NCBI RefSeq assembly: GCF_014192745.1
Contig: NZ_JACHYJ010000003.1
Coordinates: forward strand, 124,001 to 188,000
DNA from: Luteimonas sp. RC10
Lineage (GTDB): Bacteria > Pseudomonadota > Gammaproteobacteria > Xanthomonadales > Xanthomonadaceae
Direction: 5' to 3'
Length of the DNA: 64,000 nucleotides
Positions within the stretch are counted from its first letter, which is position 1. Each line of letters begins with the position of its first letter. The position numbers and the translations under genes are program-made. A model generated the notes under the pieces. It saw only the letters and a program-made list of their open reading frames with translations, had not been told where the DNA came from and ran no database searches. This document shows, one piece after another, positions 9,266-18,657 of the stretch.

Positions 9266-9323
9266 GGGCCGCCCCCACCCGGCGCGCAGACGCGCCGACC
9301 TCCCCCGCACGCGGAGGAGGTGA
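9266..9323. repeat. Dispersed GC-rich intergenic repeat, copy C
   Basis: This copy matches copy A (3151-3212): CCCCCACCCGGCGCGC, then ACCTCCCCCGCACGCGGAGG, with one arm of the hairpin changed (GGGGGAGG to GGAGGAGG). It is part of the ~390-bp non-coding stretch between tRNA-Glu and fdxA. In the rest of that stretch (9324-9550) I see no supported gene. Confidence 0.7.
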
Positions 9324-9553
9324 CCGCGGCACCGCTACGCATCGACGCCATCGTGTGCGGCGGCCTTCCGCTGCGGAAGCGCATCGAGTGCCCGCCGGGC
9401 GCCGGGCCCACCAAGCGGACATCGGGCCGCGACTCGGCACGGCACCCGGCGGGCACCACGCATGGCCACTCCAGTCTGCCAGCGTGGCACGCGTAACGCC
9501 CGCACCGAACGCGCAAATGCGAATCCTTTCCACCGGAGCGTGGAGCGCTGCCT

Positions 9554-9559
9554 TAAACT
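9554..9559 (+). promoter_or_regulatory. Putative fdxA -10 element
   Basis: TAAACT lies 30 nt before the fdxA ATG. It is the same hexamer found before the UDP-sugar dehydrogenase at 17276. No convincing -35 was seen. Confidence 0.4.
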
Positions 9560-9589
9560 TGACGCATTGCCGCGTGCTCGAAGATCTCC

Positions 9590-9913
9590 ATGCCTTTCGT
9601 CGTCACCGAAAACTGCATCAAGTGCAAATACACCGACTGCGTCGAAGTCTGCCCGGTGGATTGCTTCCATGAGGGCCCGAACTTCCTGGTCATCGACCCG
9701 GACGAGTGCATCGACTGCACCCTGTGCGAACCCGAGTGCCCGATCAACGCGATCTACCCCGAGGACGATGTCCCCGCCGGTCAGGAGCAGTACGTCGCGC
9801 TGAACGCCGAACTGGCCCAGGTCTGGCCGGTGATCACCACGCGCAAGGACCCGCTGCCCGACGCCAAGGACTGGGAAGGCAAGCCGGGCAAGCTGCCGCT
9901 GCTCGAACGCTGA
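9590..9913 (+). CDS. fdxA: 7Fe (3Fe-4S/4Fe-4S) ferredoxin
   Basis: This is a small electron carrier of the Azotobacter FdI type. The 107-aa product starts [20 protein letters not shown]. It has the N-terminal cysteines C9, C17 and C21 and the second cluster motif [13 protein letters not shown]. The tail [20 protein letters not shown] is characteristic of the proteobacterial FdxA family. It is monocistronic: a strong hairpin follows, and bamC-like converges from the other side. Confidence 0.96.
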   Translation: MPFVVTENCIKCKYTDCVEVCPVDCFHEGPNFLVIDPDECIDCTLCEPECPINAIYPEDDVPAGQEQYVALNAELAQVWPVITTRKDPLPDAKDWEGKPGKLPLLER

Positions 9914-9937
9914 GGCCAGACCGGGCATTGCAACGAA

Positions 9938-9961
9938 AACGGGCGCCGCGAGGCGCCCGTT
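9938..9961. terminator. Bidirectional terminator between fdxA and the bamC-like gene
   Basis: A perfect 10-bp stem AACGGGCGCC/GGCGCCCGTT encloses a GCGA tetraloop. AA at the left and TT at the right give weak U tracts in both directions. It sits between two convergent genes. Confidence 0.75.
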
Positions 9962-10007
9962 CTGCGTTTGCAGGCCGATGCCGGTCGACCCGACCGGCGC
10001 CCTGTCC

Positions 10008-10517
10008 TCAGTTGGCCAGCGCCGCGCGCAGCGCCGCGATCACACGCTCAGGGCCTGCGCCGCTCGCTGCGACACCGCGCGGATCGACCGCCGACACCGT
10101 CGCGCCGCCCTGCCCGGCGCCCACGCGCACCAGGAACTGGCTGCCCGCATCGCTGACCTCGTAGGTCCCCAGCGCCTGCGACTGGCTGTTGACCACCACG
10201 CCCTCGATCCCGGCCAGCGCCTGACCGACGCGGGCGAACACCGCGTCGCGCTCGCCGGCCACGGTGAACGCGACATTCGACGAGGCGGCCGCGACCGTTG
10301 CCGACTGGGTCGCCGAGCCGCCGGTCTGCGGCAGCGCCATCGCGCCATCGGTGCGCGGCTGGTCGAGGTCGGGCGGCACTTCCAGCGGCCGGCTCTCGGG
10401 ACTCTGCGCATACAGCGCGTTGTCCTTCTTGAACCAGCGGCAGCCGCTGGCGCCCACGACCGCGACGGCCAGGACGGCGATGGCGACGTAACGGATGGGG
10501 GAATGGGATCGACGCAT
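10008..10517 (-). CDS. BamC-like outer-membrane lipoprotein (short form)
   Basis: This is a predicted lipoprotein of the BAM outer-membrane protein assembly machinery. After a signal peptide with lipobox GASGC (Cys at residue 26), the mature N-terminus CRWFKKDNALYAQSPESRP is followed by LEVPPDLDQP, the typical BamC N-terminal unstructured region. The rest is a single small domain. At 169 aa it is about half the length of E. coli BamC (344 aa, two helix-grip domains). It follows dapA by 21 nt, matching the dapA-bamC order of E. coli. The family call is by N-terminal motif and context; equivalence of function is inferred. Confidence 0.75.
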   Translation of the reverse strand: MRRSHSPIRYVAIAVLAVAVVGASGCRWFKKDNALYAQSPESRPLEVPPDLDQPRTDGAMALPQTGGSATQSATVAAASSNVAFTVAGERDAVFARVGQALAGIEGVVVNSQSQALGTYEVSDAGSQFLVRVGAGQGGATVSAVDPRGVAASGAGPERVIAALRAALAN

Positions 10518-10538
10518 GGGTGGAGTTCTCCTGGGAAA

Positions 10539-11441
10539 TCAGGCGGCGCGCGCGCGGCAGGACCCTTCCAGGTCCGCCGCCAGTCGCGTCGCGTCGTCGG
10601 CCTGCGCGCGATGCGCCTCGGCCAGTGAGGTCAACGGCAGGCGCAGCCCGTGGCCGAAGCCCTGGCGCGCCAGTACCGCCTTGACCGGGATCGGATTGGG
10701 TTCGATGCCCGAAAACGCATGGATCGGCTGCAACTGCGCATCCCAGGCCATGGCCTCGTCGGCACGTCCGGCGCGCGACAGATCGCACAGTCGACGAAAC
10801 GCCGCGGGCACGATGTTGGAGACCACCGAGATCGTGCCGTCGGCACCGGCCAGCATCGCGCGCGCGGCCGTGGGATCGTCGCCGCTGAGCACCGAGAATC
10901 CATCGCCCTGCAGCGCCAGCAGCGCCTGCATGCGCGCCTGCCCGTTGTGCGCCTCCTTGATGCCGACGATGCGCGGATGCGGCGCGAGCGCGGCGACGGT
11001 GTCGGGCAGCAGGTCGGTGCCGGTCCGCCCCGGTACGTTGTAGAGCACCACCGGCACGTCGCCGTCATCGGCGACCGCGCGGAAGTGGGCGTCCAGCCCC
11101 GCCTGGGTCGGGCGCACGTAGGCCGGCACCACGACCAGCGCAGCATCGATGCCGAGCGCTGCCGCGCGGCGGGTCAGCGCGATCGTCTTCGCCGTGCCCG
11201 GCTGCCCGGTCCCGGCCAGCACCGGCACACGGCCGGCAACCCGCGCGACGGTGTCGGCGATCAGCCAGTCGTATTCCTCATCGTCCAGCGTCGCCGCCTC
11301 GCCGGTCGAACCGGCGACCACCAGCCCCTGGGTCCCCGCCGCCAGTTGCGCATCCACCAGGCGTTTCCACGCCGACCGATCGAGCGCGCCGGAGGGCGAG
11401 AACGGGGTGGCCAGAGCGGTAATGCTGCCGGAGAGTCGCAA
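10539..11441 (-). CDS. dapA: 4-hydroxy-tetrahydrodipicolinate synthase
   Basis: DapA condenses pyruvate with aspartate semialdehyde in lysine and diaminopimelate synthesis. Visible motifs are [27 protein letters not shown] (catalytic Thr pair region), [23 protein letters not shown] and the Schiff-base lysine in GIKEA. No ATG or GTG is in frame near the family start. TTG 11441, giving [14 protein letters not shown] and a 300-aa product, is the best fit (E. coli 292 aa). The bamC-like gene follows at 21 nt. Confidence 0.93.
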   Translation of the reverse strand: MRLSGSITALATPFSPSGALDRSAWKRLVDAQLAAGTQGLVVAGSTGEAATLDDEEYDWLIADTVARVAGRVPVLAGTGQPGTAKTIALTRRAAALGIDAALVVVPAYVRPTQAGLDAHFRAVADDGDVPVVLYNVPGRTGTDLLPDTVAALAPHPRIVGIKEAHNGQARMQALLALQGDGFSVLSGDDPTAARAMLAGADGTISVVSNIVPAAFRRLCDLSRAGRADEAMAWDAQLQPIHAFSGIEPNPIPVKAVLARQGFGHGLRLPLTSLAEAHRAQADDATRLAADLEGSCRARAA

Positions 11442-11579
11442 GATGAGGCATCCAAGGCATGAGGACGGGACGGGCGTGCTCGCCGGAACGCGCCCGATGG
11501 GCGCACGAGTGGCAGAAACACGGGGAAAATGCCGGCCGATGTTACTTGCGGCCGCGAAGCGCGGGCAAGTATGCTGACC

Positions 11580-11585
11580 GCAGCA
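11580..11585 (+). promoter_or_regulatory. Putative -10 element upstream of the gcvR-like gene
   Basis: AAGTATGCTGACC contains TATGCT, the same hexamer found before the Ser/Thr kinase gene at 30179. It lies 84 nt before the assigned TTG. No -35 is visible. Confidence 0.3.
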
Positions 11586-11668
11586 CCGGCCCCGGCCGGG
11601 TCGCCGTTCACCCTCCAGTCGCCCCCGACGCGCTTGCCGTCGACCAGATTCCCGCCGCGGACGCCGCC

Positions 11669-12235
11669 TTGACTGATTCCGATACCGCTTCACGGCCTGC
11701 GCCGAACGAGAACTACCTGCTCATCAACGCCTACACCACGCATCCGGCCTCGCCGCTGCTGTCGGTGTCGCGCCGGATCGCAGACAGCGGCTGCAACCTC
11801 GTCGACACCCGCCTGTCCACCGTGGGCCGCGATGTGTCGGTCACCGCACTGGCCAATGGCCCCTGGGACGCCGTCGCCAAGCTCGAGGCGATGCTCACGC
11901 GCCTGGAGCGCGAGGAAGGCCTGAAGCTGATCTGGTACCGCACCGGCCCCAAGCCGGTGCAGTCGAACCTGCTGCCCTACGTGGTGGAAGTCGTCGCAGC
12001 CGACAAGCCGGGCATCCTGTACCAGTTGGCGGACTTCTTCGACCGCCAGGGCATCACGATCGAGAGCCTGCACTCCTCGCGCTATCGCGCGATGCAGACC
12101 GGTGCGGACATGTTCTCGGCCCAGGTCACCATCGGCATTCCGTCGAACATGCACATCGCCGCATTGCGCGACGATTTCCTCGAGTTCTGCGACCATCTCA
12201 ATCTCGACGCCATCATGGACCCGATGAAGTTCTGA
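11669..12235 (+). CDS. GcvR-like ACT-domain regulator (glycine cleavage system repressor family)
   Basis: The 188-aa protein has two ACT-type domains. The first begins [19 protein letters not shown] and the second [19 protein letters not shown], and it ends [12 protein letters not shown]. This matches GcvR-family proteins, which sense glycine and antagonise GcvA in enterobacteria. The start is uncertain: TTG 11669 ([12 protein letters not shown]) places the family core ~20 residues in, and no ATG is in frame upstream near it. In related genomes the gene sits just before bcp, as here (85 nt away). No glycine cleavage genes are nearby, so the regulatory target is inferred. Confidence 0.8.
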   Translation: MTDSDTASRPAPNENYLLINAYTTHPASPLLSVSRRIADSGCNLVDTRLSTVGRDVSVTALANGPWDAVAKLEAMLTRLEREEGLKLIWYRTGPKPVQSNLLPYVVEVVAADKPGILYQLADFFDRQGITIESLHSSRYRAMQTGADMFSAQVTIGIPSNMHIAALRDDFLEFCDHLNLDAIMDPMKF

Positions 12236-12320
12236 TGCCGATGGCGCACCGCTTGCCTCCCGCATCGGCTTGCCGCATCGTGATGCGCAACGCCACCGGC
12301 ATGGAACGGCCGACTGTTCG

Positions 12321-12797
12321 ATGAGCGCCACGCCCCTCGCCGCCTCGACGTTGCAACTGCCGCTGGCCCTGTCCGGCGGCACGACCACCACGCTTGCCGC
12401 CTATGCGGGTCGCTGGCTGGTGTTGTACTTCTACCCCAAGGACGCCACGCCCGGCTGCACGACCGAGGGCCTGGATTTCAATGCGCTGCTGCCGCGCCTG
12501 CGCGCGCTGGGCGCCGACGTGCTCGGTGTGTCGCGCGATTCGGTGCGCGCGCACGACAACTTCTGCGCCAAGCAGGGCTTCGCCTTCCCGCTGGTCAGCG
12601 ATGCCGACGAGGCGCTGTGCCGCGCGTTCGATGTCATCCGCGAAAAGACCATGTACGGCCGCAAGGTGCTGGGCATCGAGCGCAGCACGTTCCTGATCGA
12701 CCCGTCGGGCTGCATCGCAGCCCAGTGGCGCAAGGTCCGCGTTGCCGGCCACGCCCAGGCGGTGTTCGACGCGCTGCAGGCCGCGCAGTCCCGGTGA
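12321..12797 (+). CDS. bcp: Thioredoxin-dependent peroxiredoxin, BCP/PrxQ family
   Basis: This enzyme reduces hydroperoxides with thioredoxin as donor. The 158-aa product carries LYFYPKDATPGCTTEGLDF, with peroxidatic Cys46. It also has VLGVSRDSVRAHDNFCAKQG (Cys82), LVSDADEALCRAFDV and IERSTFLIDPSG. The resolving Cys five residues after Cys46, found in E. coli BCP, is replaced (51 is Leu), so either Cys82 or an external thiol resolves the sulfenic acid. ATG 12321 is the first good start; the frame is open upstream but without similarity. Confidence 0.94.
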   Translation: MSATPLAASTLQLPLALSGGTTTTLAAYAGRWLVLYFYPKDATPGCTTEGLDFNALLPRLRALGADVLGVSRDSVRAHDNFCAKQGFAFPLVSDADEALCRAFDVIREKTMYGRKVLGIERSTFLIDPSGCIAAQWRKVRVAGHAQAVFDALQAAQSR

Positions 12798-12969
12798 TCG
12801 CCCTCGCCCGCCCCGGCGGCCGCCATCCCGGATTCCGGGCCATGGCAGCGCTGCCGTGCGCGCTCGACACCGGCCGGATGGCCGGCCTCACCCGTTCTCG
12901 ACCGCCGGCGCGGATGCTGGCCTCGATCCTGTCTCCCTCACCGTCCCGCCACGGAGCGCCGCGACCACG

Positions 12970-14373
12970 ATGATGACCCAAGGCAAGCGTGTCTACGTCC
13001 TCGACACCAACGTGTTGATGCACGACCCCACGGCGCTGTTCAAGTTCGAGGAGCACGATGTCTACCTGCCGATGCAGGTGATCGAGGAGCTCGACAACGC
13101 CAAGAAGGGCACCAGCGAATCGAGCCGCAATGCCCGGCAGGTCAGCCGGTTCATCAACGAACTGATCGAAGCCTCGGGCAGCGAGCGCATCGCCTCGGGC
13201 TTGCCGCTCGCCCGCCCGCAGGGCCTGCAACTGCGCGGCGCCGCCAGTGTCGGCCACCTGCGCTTCCAGACCACGGTGCCCAAGGAGGACAAGACCTCGT
13301 TCGGTGCGGTCGCGCCCGACAACCGCATTCTCGGCGCGATCCTCGCGCTCCAGCGCGACGAGCCCGACGGCACGGTGGTGTTCATTTCCAAGGACATCAA
13401 TCTGCGGATCAAGGCCGCGATCGCCGGCATCGCCAACGAGGATTACGAAAACGATCGCGCGCTCGACGATTTCAGTCTGCTCTACACCGGCGCGACCGCA
13501 TTGCCGGAGGACTTCTGGACCCGGCACGGCAAGGACCTGCGCTCGTGGACCGACAAGGGCCGCACGTTCTACGAACTCGCCGCCGACGAAGAGGACGGCT
13601 GGTATCCCAACCAGTTTTTGTACCTGCCCGGCGACGAGGAGTCGGAGTTCCGGGTCGTGGCGGTCGAGAACGGCCGCGCGACGCTGCAGATCGTCGACGA
13701 TTTCCGCCATAACCAGCATGCGGTCTGGGGCATCCTGGCGCGCAACCGCGAGCAGAACTTCGCACTCAATGCGCTGATGGATCCGGACGTCGACTTCGTC
13801 ACCCTGCTGGGCACTGCGGGCACCGGCAAGACCCTGCTCGCACTGGCGGCGGGACTGGCGCAGACGATGGACCAGCAGCGCTATCGCGAAATCATCATGA
13901 CCCGCGCGACGGTCAGCGTCGGCGAGGACATCGGCTTTCTACCCGGCACCGAGGAGGAGAAGATGACGCCCTGGATGGGCGCGCTGACCGACAATCTCGA
14001 GGTGCTGACGCACAACCAGGACGGCGGCAGTTGGGGGCGCGCGGCCACCAACGACCTGCTGGCGTCGCGGATCAAGATCCGCTCGCTGAACTTCATGCGC
14101 GGACGCACCTTCCTCAGCCGCTATCTGATTCTGGACGAGGCGCAGAACCTCACGCCCAAGCAGATGAAGACGCTGATCACCCGCGCCGGCCCGGGCACCA
14201 AGATCGTGTGCCTGGGCAACGTCGAGCAGATCGATACGCCCTACCTGACCGAGACGACCTCGGGCCTGACCTACGCGGTGGACCGTTTCAAGCAGTGGGC
14301 GCACAGCGCGCACATCACCCTGCGCCGTGGCGAGCGCTCGCGTCTGGCCGACTTCGCGTCCGAGGTGCTCTGA
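12970..14373 (+). CDS. PIN domain-PhoH family ATPase (YlaK type)
   Basis: This is a fusion of an N-terminal PIN-like nuclease domain (about residues 5-140; YVLDTNVLMHDPTALFKFEEHD, split at TNVLMHDP) and a C-terminal PhoH P-loop ATPase. Walker A is GTAGTGKTLLAL and Walker B is LILDEAQN; the PhoH signature RATVSVGEDIGFLPGTEEEK is present (two segments, RATVSVGED and IGFLPGTEEEK). At 467 aa it fits the PhoH2-like/YlaK class implicated in RNA metabolism; helicase plus RNase activity is known for mycobacterial PhoH2, so the role here is inferred. The start is ATG 12970 (or 12973) with GGAG upstream. Confidence 0.92.
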   Translation: MMTQGKRVYVLDTNVLMHDPTALFKFEEHDVYLPMQVIEELDNAKKGTSESSRNARQVSRFINELIEASGSERIASGLPLARPQGLQLRGAASVGHLRFQTTVPKEDKTSFGAVAPDNRILGAILALQRDEPDGTVVFISKDINLRIKAAIAGIANEDYENDRALDDFSLLYTGATALPEDFWTRHGKDLRSWTDKGRTFYELAADEEDGWYPNQFLYLPGDEESEFRVVAVENGRATLQIVDDFRHNQHAVWGILARNREQNFALNALMDPDVDFVTLLGTAGTGKTLLALAAGLAQTMDQQRYREIIMTRATVSVGEDIGFLPGTEEEKMTPWMGALTDNLEVLTHNQDGGSWGRAATNDLLASRIKIRSLNFMRGRTFLSRYLILDEAQNLTPKQMKTLITRAGPGTKIVCLGNVEQIDTPYLTETTSGLTYAVDRFKQWAHSAHITLRRGERSRLADFASEVL

Positions 14374-14419
14374 GCCCGGTGCAGGCCGTCATCTGCTGAT
14401 CGACCGCAGCCGGCACGAC

Positions 14420-14447
14420 GCCGGCACCCGCGCATGCGGGTGTCGGC
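14420..14447. other. GC-rich hairpin downstream of the PhoH-family gene
   Basis: A 12-bp stem (one G-T wobble) of GCCGGCACCCGC/GCGGGTGTCGGC closes the loop GCAT. There is no T tract, so termination is uncertain. It lies 46 nt after the stop of the PIN-PhoH gene. Confidence 0.45.
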
Positions 14448-14505
14448 CGGCGCGGCAGCGCGGCTCGCCGCACTGGCGCGTCGCCTAAGGCTGTGCCGGC
14501 CAAAA

Positions 14506-14565
14506 TGATGCATCAGCCATCGATTTGAACTGCTCCGACTTGCATCGGCATTCGCTGCGATGCAA
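14506..14565. promoter_or_regulatory. Repeated TGCATC half-sites upstream of the XRE regulator (candidate operators)
   Basis: A perfect 10-bp palindrome TGATGCATCA (14506-14515) is followed by an inverted repeat TTGCATCG-N10-CGATGCAA (14540-14547 and 14558-14565). All arms share the core TGCATC or its complement GATGCA. Their position just before a small HTH gene suggests autoregulation. Seen directly; the regulatory role is inferred. Confidence 0.45.
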
Positions 14566-14595
14566 CATGCACCGCATGTGCGCAGGGCCGTCCCC

Positions 14596-14847
14596 GTGAT
14601 CTCCGCCACCCAGTTGCGCGCCGCACGCGCGTTGCTCGGGCTCGACCAGCGCGCGCTGGCGGCGCTGTCGGGGGTCTCGCTGCCGACGATCCAGCGCATG
14701 GAGGCCAGCGCCGGTGACGTGCGCGGCTCGATCGCGACGCTGACCAAGATCGTCGACGCGCTGGAGGCGGCAGGCGTCGAGTTGATCGGCAACGACCGTC
14801 CCAGCCATGGACGTGGCCGCGGCGTGCGGCTCAAGGATCCGGCATGA
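14596..14847 (+). CDS. XRE-family helix-turn-helix transcriptional regulator
   Basis: This is a small single-domain Cro/CI-type DNA-binding protein: ISATQLRAARALLGLDQRAL, then ALSGVSLPTIQRMEASAG (the recognition helix region) and a C-terminal ALEAAGVELI. From GTG 14596 it is 83 aa. An in-frame ATG at 14560 would add 12 residues, but it overlaps the inverted repeat (14540-14565), and the conserved family N-terminus M-I-S-A-T-Q-L-R fits the GTG. The gene lies 36 nt before a DUF1275 membrane protein, probably its operon partner. It has no effector domain. Confidence 0.82.
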   Translation: MISATQLRAARALLGLDQRALAALSGVSLPTIQRMEASAGDVRGSIATLTKIVDALEAAGVELIGNDRPSHGRGRGVRLKDPA

Positions 14848-14883
14848 GCACGGCGCGGCGACTGCGGGCGGTGCGCTGAGGCG

Positions 14884-15567
14884 ATGGGGATGCAACTGCC
14901 ACGCTGGGTCTGGGTGGGTGCGGTGACGCTGGCGTGCATTGCCGGCATGGTCAATGTGACCGGCTACCTGGGCTTCGAGCATCTGGCGGTCAGCCACCTG
15001 ACCGGCACCACCAGCCTGCTCGGCGCCGCGCTTGCCGACGGCGACTGGCGCTCGGTGCGCCATCTGTGGGCGATCCTGATCGCCTTCAGCCTTGGCGCGA
15101 TGCTCAGTGGCCTGATCATCCAGGACAGCGCGCTGCGCCTGGGCCGGCGCTACGGCGCGGCGCTCGCGCTCGAATCGGCGCTGCTGCTGGCCGCGGTCCC
15201 GCTGTTTTCGTCCCAGCCGCTCAACGGCGCACTGCTGGCGGCGATGGCCTGCGGCCTGCAGAACGCGATGGTGACCACCTACAGCGGCGCGATCGTGCGC
15301 ACGACCCACCTCAGCGGCATGTTCACCGACTTAGGGATCGGCCTGGGCCATCTGATCCGCGGCAAGCCGCTGCCGATGCGTCGGCTCACGCTCAGCGGCC
15401 TGATCATCACCGGGTTCCTCGGCGGCGGCGTGCTCGGCACCTGGCTGTTCCGGGCGCTGCATTACCACGCGCTGTTGATCCCGGCCGCGCTGACCGGCCT
15501 GACCGGCCTGGGCTATGCGGGCTATCGGCACTGGACGCTGGTACGCGAGGCACGCCGCGTTCCCTGA
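14884..15567 (+). CDS. DUF1275 (YoaK-type) membrane protein
   Basis: This polytopic inner-membrane protein of 227 aa has about six hydrophobic segments. Characteristic motifs are [30 protein letters not shown] and [20 protein letters not shown] followed by LSGMFTDLG, which mark DUF1275. Its substrate is unknown. GAGG at 14878-14881 favours the second ATG at 14890 ([10 protein letters not shown]) as start; ATG 14884 is also possible. It follows the XRE regulator by 36 nt. Confidence 0.87.
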   Translation: MGMQLPRWVWVGAVTLACIAGMVNVTGYLGFEHLAVSHLTGTTSLLGAALADGDWRSVRHLWAILIAFSLGAMLSGLIIQDSALRLGRRYGAALALESALLLAAVPLFSSQPLNGALLAAMACGLQNAMVTTYSGAIVRTTHLSGMFTDLGIGLGHLIRGKPLPMRRLTLSGLIITGFLGGGVLGTWLFRALHYHALLIPAALTGLTGLGYAGYRHWTLVREARRVP

Positions 15568-15608
15568 CGCCGGCACGTGGGCGCCGGGCGTTGCGGCAGA
15601 ATAGCGCC

Positions 15609-16418
15609 ATGTCCGACACCCCTCGCCCCCCTTCCGCACTCACCATCGCCGGCTCCGACTCGGGCGGCGGTGCGGGTATCCAGGCCGACCTGAAGACCTT
15701 CGCCGCGCATCGTGTGCACGGCCTGTCGGCGATCGCCGCACTGACCGCGCAGCACACCCGCGGGGTGAGTGCGGTGCACGCACCACCGGTGGCGTTCCTG
15801 CAGGCGCAGATCGACGCCTGCTTCGACGACTTCGACGTGCGTGCGGTCAAGATCGGCATGCTCGCGACCGCGTCAATCGTGGTCGCGGTGGCCGACGCGC
15901 TCGCCGCGCATCCGCACGTGCCGGTGGTGCTCGACCCGGTGATGATCGCGACCTCGGGTGCCAAGCTGCTCGACGACGACGCGCTCGAAGCGCTGCGCGC
16001 CCGGCTGCTGCCGCGTGCGACCGTGCTCACCCCCAACATCCCCGAAGCGGAACTGCTGCTCGGCACCCCGATCGTCGACGCCGGCCGCGCCCGTACCGCA
16101 CTGGGCGAGCTGCGCGCGCTCGGTGCGCGCGGCGTGCTGCTCAAGGGCGGCCACCTCGACGAAGGCGACCGCGTGGTGGACCGCTACGCCGATGCGCAGG
16201 TGCAGTTCGAACACGATGCGCCGCGGTTGGCGATCGACGGCCACGGCACCGGCTGCACGCTGTCGTCAGCGATCGCCGCGCAGCTGGCGCTGGGGGCGTC
16301 GCCGGCGGATGCCTGCCGCCAGGGCATCGACTACGTGCACGCAACGATGCGCGACGCCTACCGACCAGGACGCAGTGCGGTCAGCGTGCTTGGCCACCTG
16401 GGGCCGATCGCCCGATGA
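15609..16418 (+). CDS. thiD: Hydroxymethylpyrimidine/phosphomethylpyrimidine kinase
   Basis: ThiD phosphorylates HMP and HMP-P in thiamine synthesis and salvage. The 269-aa product has [66 protein letters not shown] and the anion-hole motif [17 protein letters not shown] 15609 matches the family start. No other thiamine genes are near. The stop overlaps the next gene by 4 nt (ATGA). Confidence 0.95.
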   Translation: MSDTPRPPSALTIAGSDSGGGAGIQADLKTFAAHRVHGLSAIAALTAQHTRGVSAVHAPPVAFLQAQIDACFDDFDVRAVKIGMLATASIVVAVADALAAHPHVPVVLDPVMIATSGAKLLDDDALEALRARLLPRATVLTPNIPEAELLLGTPIVDAGRARTALGELRALGARGVLLKGGHLDEGDRVVDRYADAQVQFEHDAPRLAIDGHGTGCTLSSAIAAQLALGASPADACRQGIDYVHATMRDAYRPGRSAVSVLGHLGPIAR

Positions 16419-17251
16419 GCACGCCGTCGCCGCCACTGGCCCTGGTCGCAGGCGACGGTCACCGCTACGAACTGATCGCGCGCGTGCCGGCGGCGCCACG
16501 ACGCAGCCTGCTCTGGCTGCCCGCGCTGGGCGTGGCGGCGCGGCACTACCAGCCGTTCGCCGAACGCCTGGCCAGCCAGGGCATCGCCGTGTTCCTGCAC
16601 GAATGGCGCGGCATCGGCTCGAGCGCGCTGCGCGCCGGGCGCCATGTCGATTGGGGGTATCGCGAGCTGCTCGGCGACATCGCCTGCAGCGAGGCGGCGA
16701 TGCGCACGGCCGTGCCCGACGCCGACCGCATCGTCGGCGGCCACAGCCTCGGCGGCCAACTCGCTTGCTGCCATCTGGCCTGCCGCCCCGAGGCGGCGCA
16801 GGCGCTGTGGCTGGTCGCCAGCGGCGCGCCGTACTGGCGCGCGTTTTCCGGGCCGCGCGCGCTCGCACTGCCGGTGCTGTACCGGTTCATGGCCTGGCTG
16901 TCGCGGGTCAACGGCGCACTGCCCGGTCGCCGGCTCGGCTTCGGCGGCAACGAAGCCCGTGGCGTCGTCGCCGACTGGACGCGCAGCGGGCTGTCGGGCC
17001 GTTATCGCGCCGCCGGCCTCGATCTGGACCTGGACACCGCACTGCACCGGGTCGACGTCCCGGTCGCGGCCGCCGTGCTCGCCGACGACTGGATGGCGCC
17101 GGCCTCCTCGCTGCGCTACCTGCTCGGCAAGCTCGCCACGCCAGCGCCGACGATCGCGAGCTTCGATGCCCAGGCCCTGGGCATTGCCGCCGACCATTTC
17201 GCCTGGATGCGGCAGCCCGACACGATCGCCGACTGGCTCGCGCAGCGCTGA
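16415..17251 (+). CDS. Alpha/beta hydrolase
   Basis: This is a 278-aa alpha/beta-fold hydrolase of unknown substrate. The nucleophile elbow is GGHSLGGQ (Ser at about residue 112). An N-terminal [21 protein letters not shown] carries the oxyanion region, and [10 protein letters not shown] near the C-terminus holds the likely catalytic His. It starts within the thiD stop (ATGA), so it is likely co-translated with thiD, although a thiamine role is not shown. There is no signal peptide, so it is probably cytosolic. Confidence 0.85.
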   Translation: MSTPSPPLALVAGDGHRYELIARVPAAPRRSLLWLPALGVAARHYQPFAERLASQGIAVFLHEWRGIGSSALRAGRHVDWGYRELLGDIACSEAAMRTAVPDADRIVGGHSLGGQLACCHLACRPEAAQALWLVASGAPYWRAFSGPRALALPVLYRFMAWLSRVNGALPGRRLGFGGNEARGVVADWTRSGLSGRYRAAGLDLDLDTALHRVDVPVAAAVLADDWMAPASSLRYLLGKLATPAPTIASFDAQALGIAADHFAWMRQPDTIADWLAQR

Positions 17252-17275
17252 CCCGGTCGCCCCGGAGCGCTGCGC

Positions 17276-17281
17276 TAAACT
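17276..17281 (+). promoter_or_regulatory. -10 element for the UDP-sugar dehydrogenase gene
   Basis: TAAACT in GCGCTAAACTGCG lies 31 nt before the ATG and 24 nt after the hydrolase stop. It indicates a separate transcript for the dehydrogenase. Confidence 0.45.
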
Positions 17282-17312
17282 GCGCCGTCCTCTTGTCCGA
17301 ACGCCTTCCCCC

Positions 17313-18602
17313 ATGAGCGCAACGCTGCCCGCACGCGACGACATCCGCATTTCCGTCGTCGGCCTGGGATACGTCGGCCTGCCGCTCGCGGTCGCGTTCG
17401 GGCGGCGCCACCCCACGCTGGGCTTCGATATCGACCAGGCACGCATCGAGCAGTTGCAGGCCGGCCACGACCATACCCGCGAACTGTCGGAAGACGAACT
17501 GCGCGCGGCGACCCATCTGCACTACAGCGCCGACCCGGCAGCGCTCGCGCGCTGCAACGTGCACGTGATCACGGTGCCGACACCGGTCGACGACTACCGC
17601 CGCCCGGATCTGTCGGCGCTGGAGCGCGCGAGCCGCGCGGTCGGTGCCACGCTCGCGGCGGGCGATGTGGTGATCTACGAATCCACGGTGTATCCGGGCG
17701 CGACCGAGGAGGTCTGCGTGCCGATCCTCGAACAGGCCTCGGGCCTGCGCTACCGCGACGATTTCCATGTCGGCTACAGCCCCGAGCGGATCAACCCGGG
17801 CGACAAGCTGCACCGCCTGGAGAACACGCTGAAGGTCACTGCCGGCTCCTCCCCGGCCGCGGCCGACTTCGTCGATGCGCTCTACCGCGACATCGTCGCG
17901 GCCGGCACGCACCGGGTCTCGAGCATCCGCGTGGCCGAGGCCGCGAAGGTCATCGAGAACACCCAGCGCGACGTCAACATCGCACTGGTCAACGAACTGG
18001 CGCTGATCTTCGAACGGCTCGGCATCGACACCCACGAGGTGCTCGAAGCGGCCGGTACGAAGTGGAACTTCCTGCCGTTCCGGCCCGGCCTGGTCGGCGG
18101 CCACTGCATCGGCGTCGATCCCTACTACCTCACCCACAAGGCCCAGCAGATCGGCTACCACCCGGAGGTCATCCTGGCCGGGCGCCGCATCAACGACAGC
18201 ATGGGTCTGCACGTGGCCCAGCGGCTGGTGAAGCTGATGCAGCAGCGCGGTATCCAGACCGCCGGCGCACGCGTGTTGGTGCTGGGCCTGGCGTTCAAGG
18301 AGAACTGCCCGGACCTGCGCAACACACGCGTCGTCGACGTGGTCGCCGAGCTGCGCAGCTACGGCGTCGAGGTGGACGTGCACGATCCCTGGGTGGCGCC
18401 GGCCTACGCCGAGCACGAATACGGGCTGCGCCCGGTCGCGACCCCCGAAGCGGGCGCCTACGACGCCATCGTGCTGGCGGTCGCGCATACCCAGTTCCGC
18501 GAGCTCGGCAGCGCCGGGATCCGCGCCTACGGCAAGCCCGGCGCGGTGCTGTTCGACGTCAAGGCGATCCTGCCGGCCGACGAGGTCGACGCGCGGCTGT
18601 AG
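17313..18602 (+). CDS. Nucleotide-sugar dehydrogenase, UDP-N-acetylhexosamine 6-dehydrogenase type (TviB/WbpA-like)
   Basis: This NAD-dependent enzyme oxidises C6 of a UDP-sugar to the uronic acid, as for Vi antigen, O-antigen or capsule precursors. The 429-aa product has the Rossmann motif [45 protein letters not shown], and the catalytic cysteine in [20 protein letters not shown] (the [10 protein letters not shown] form typical of UDP-HexNAc dehydrogenases). Also present is [17 protein letters not shown]. No glycosyltransferase cluster is adjacent, so the polymer it serves is unknown. Confidence 0.9.
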   Translation: MSATLPARDDIRISVVGLGYVGLPLAVAFGRRHPTLGFDIDQARIEQLQAGHDHTRELSEDELRAATHLHYSADPAALARCNVHVITVPTPVDDYRRPDLSALERASRAVGATLAAGDVVIYESTVYPGATEEVCVPILEQASGLRYRDDFHVGYSPERINPGDKLHRLENTLKVTAGSSPAAADFVDALYRDIVAAGTHRVSSIRVAEAAKVIENTQRDVNIALVNELALIFERLGIDTHEVLEAAGTKWNFLPFRPGLVGGHCIGVDPYYLTHKAQQIGYHPEVILAGRRINDSMGLHVAQRLVKLMQQRGIQTAGARVLVLGLAFKENCPDLRNTRVVDVVAELRSYGVEVDVHDPWVAPAYAEHEYGLRPVATPEAGAYDAIVLAVAHTQFRELGSAGIRAYGKPGAVLFDVKAILPADEVDARL

Positions 18603-18657
18603 CGCGTGTAGCGCAGCCGCCCACGCACGCGAGCGCCCGCCGTCGCGGGCCCCTGCC

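Noticed and set aside
12742..12969. Upstream extension of the PIN-PhoH protein
   Set aside because: The frame is open upstream but overlaps the 3' end of bcp and has Arg/Pro-rich sequence without similarity. The conserved PIN domain starts at ATG 12970.
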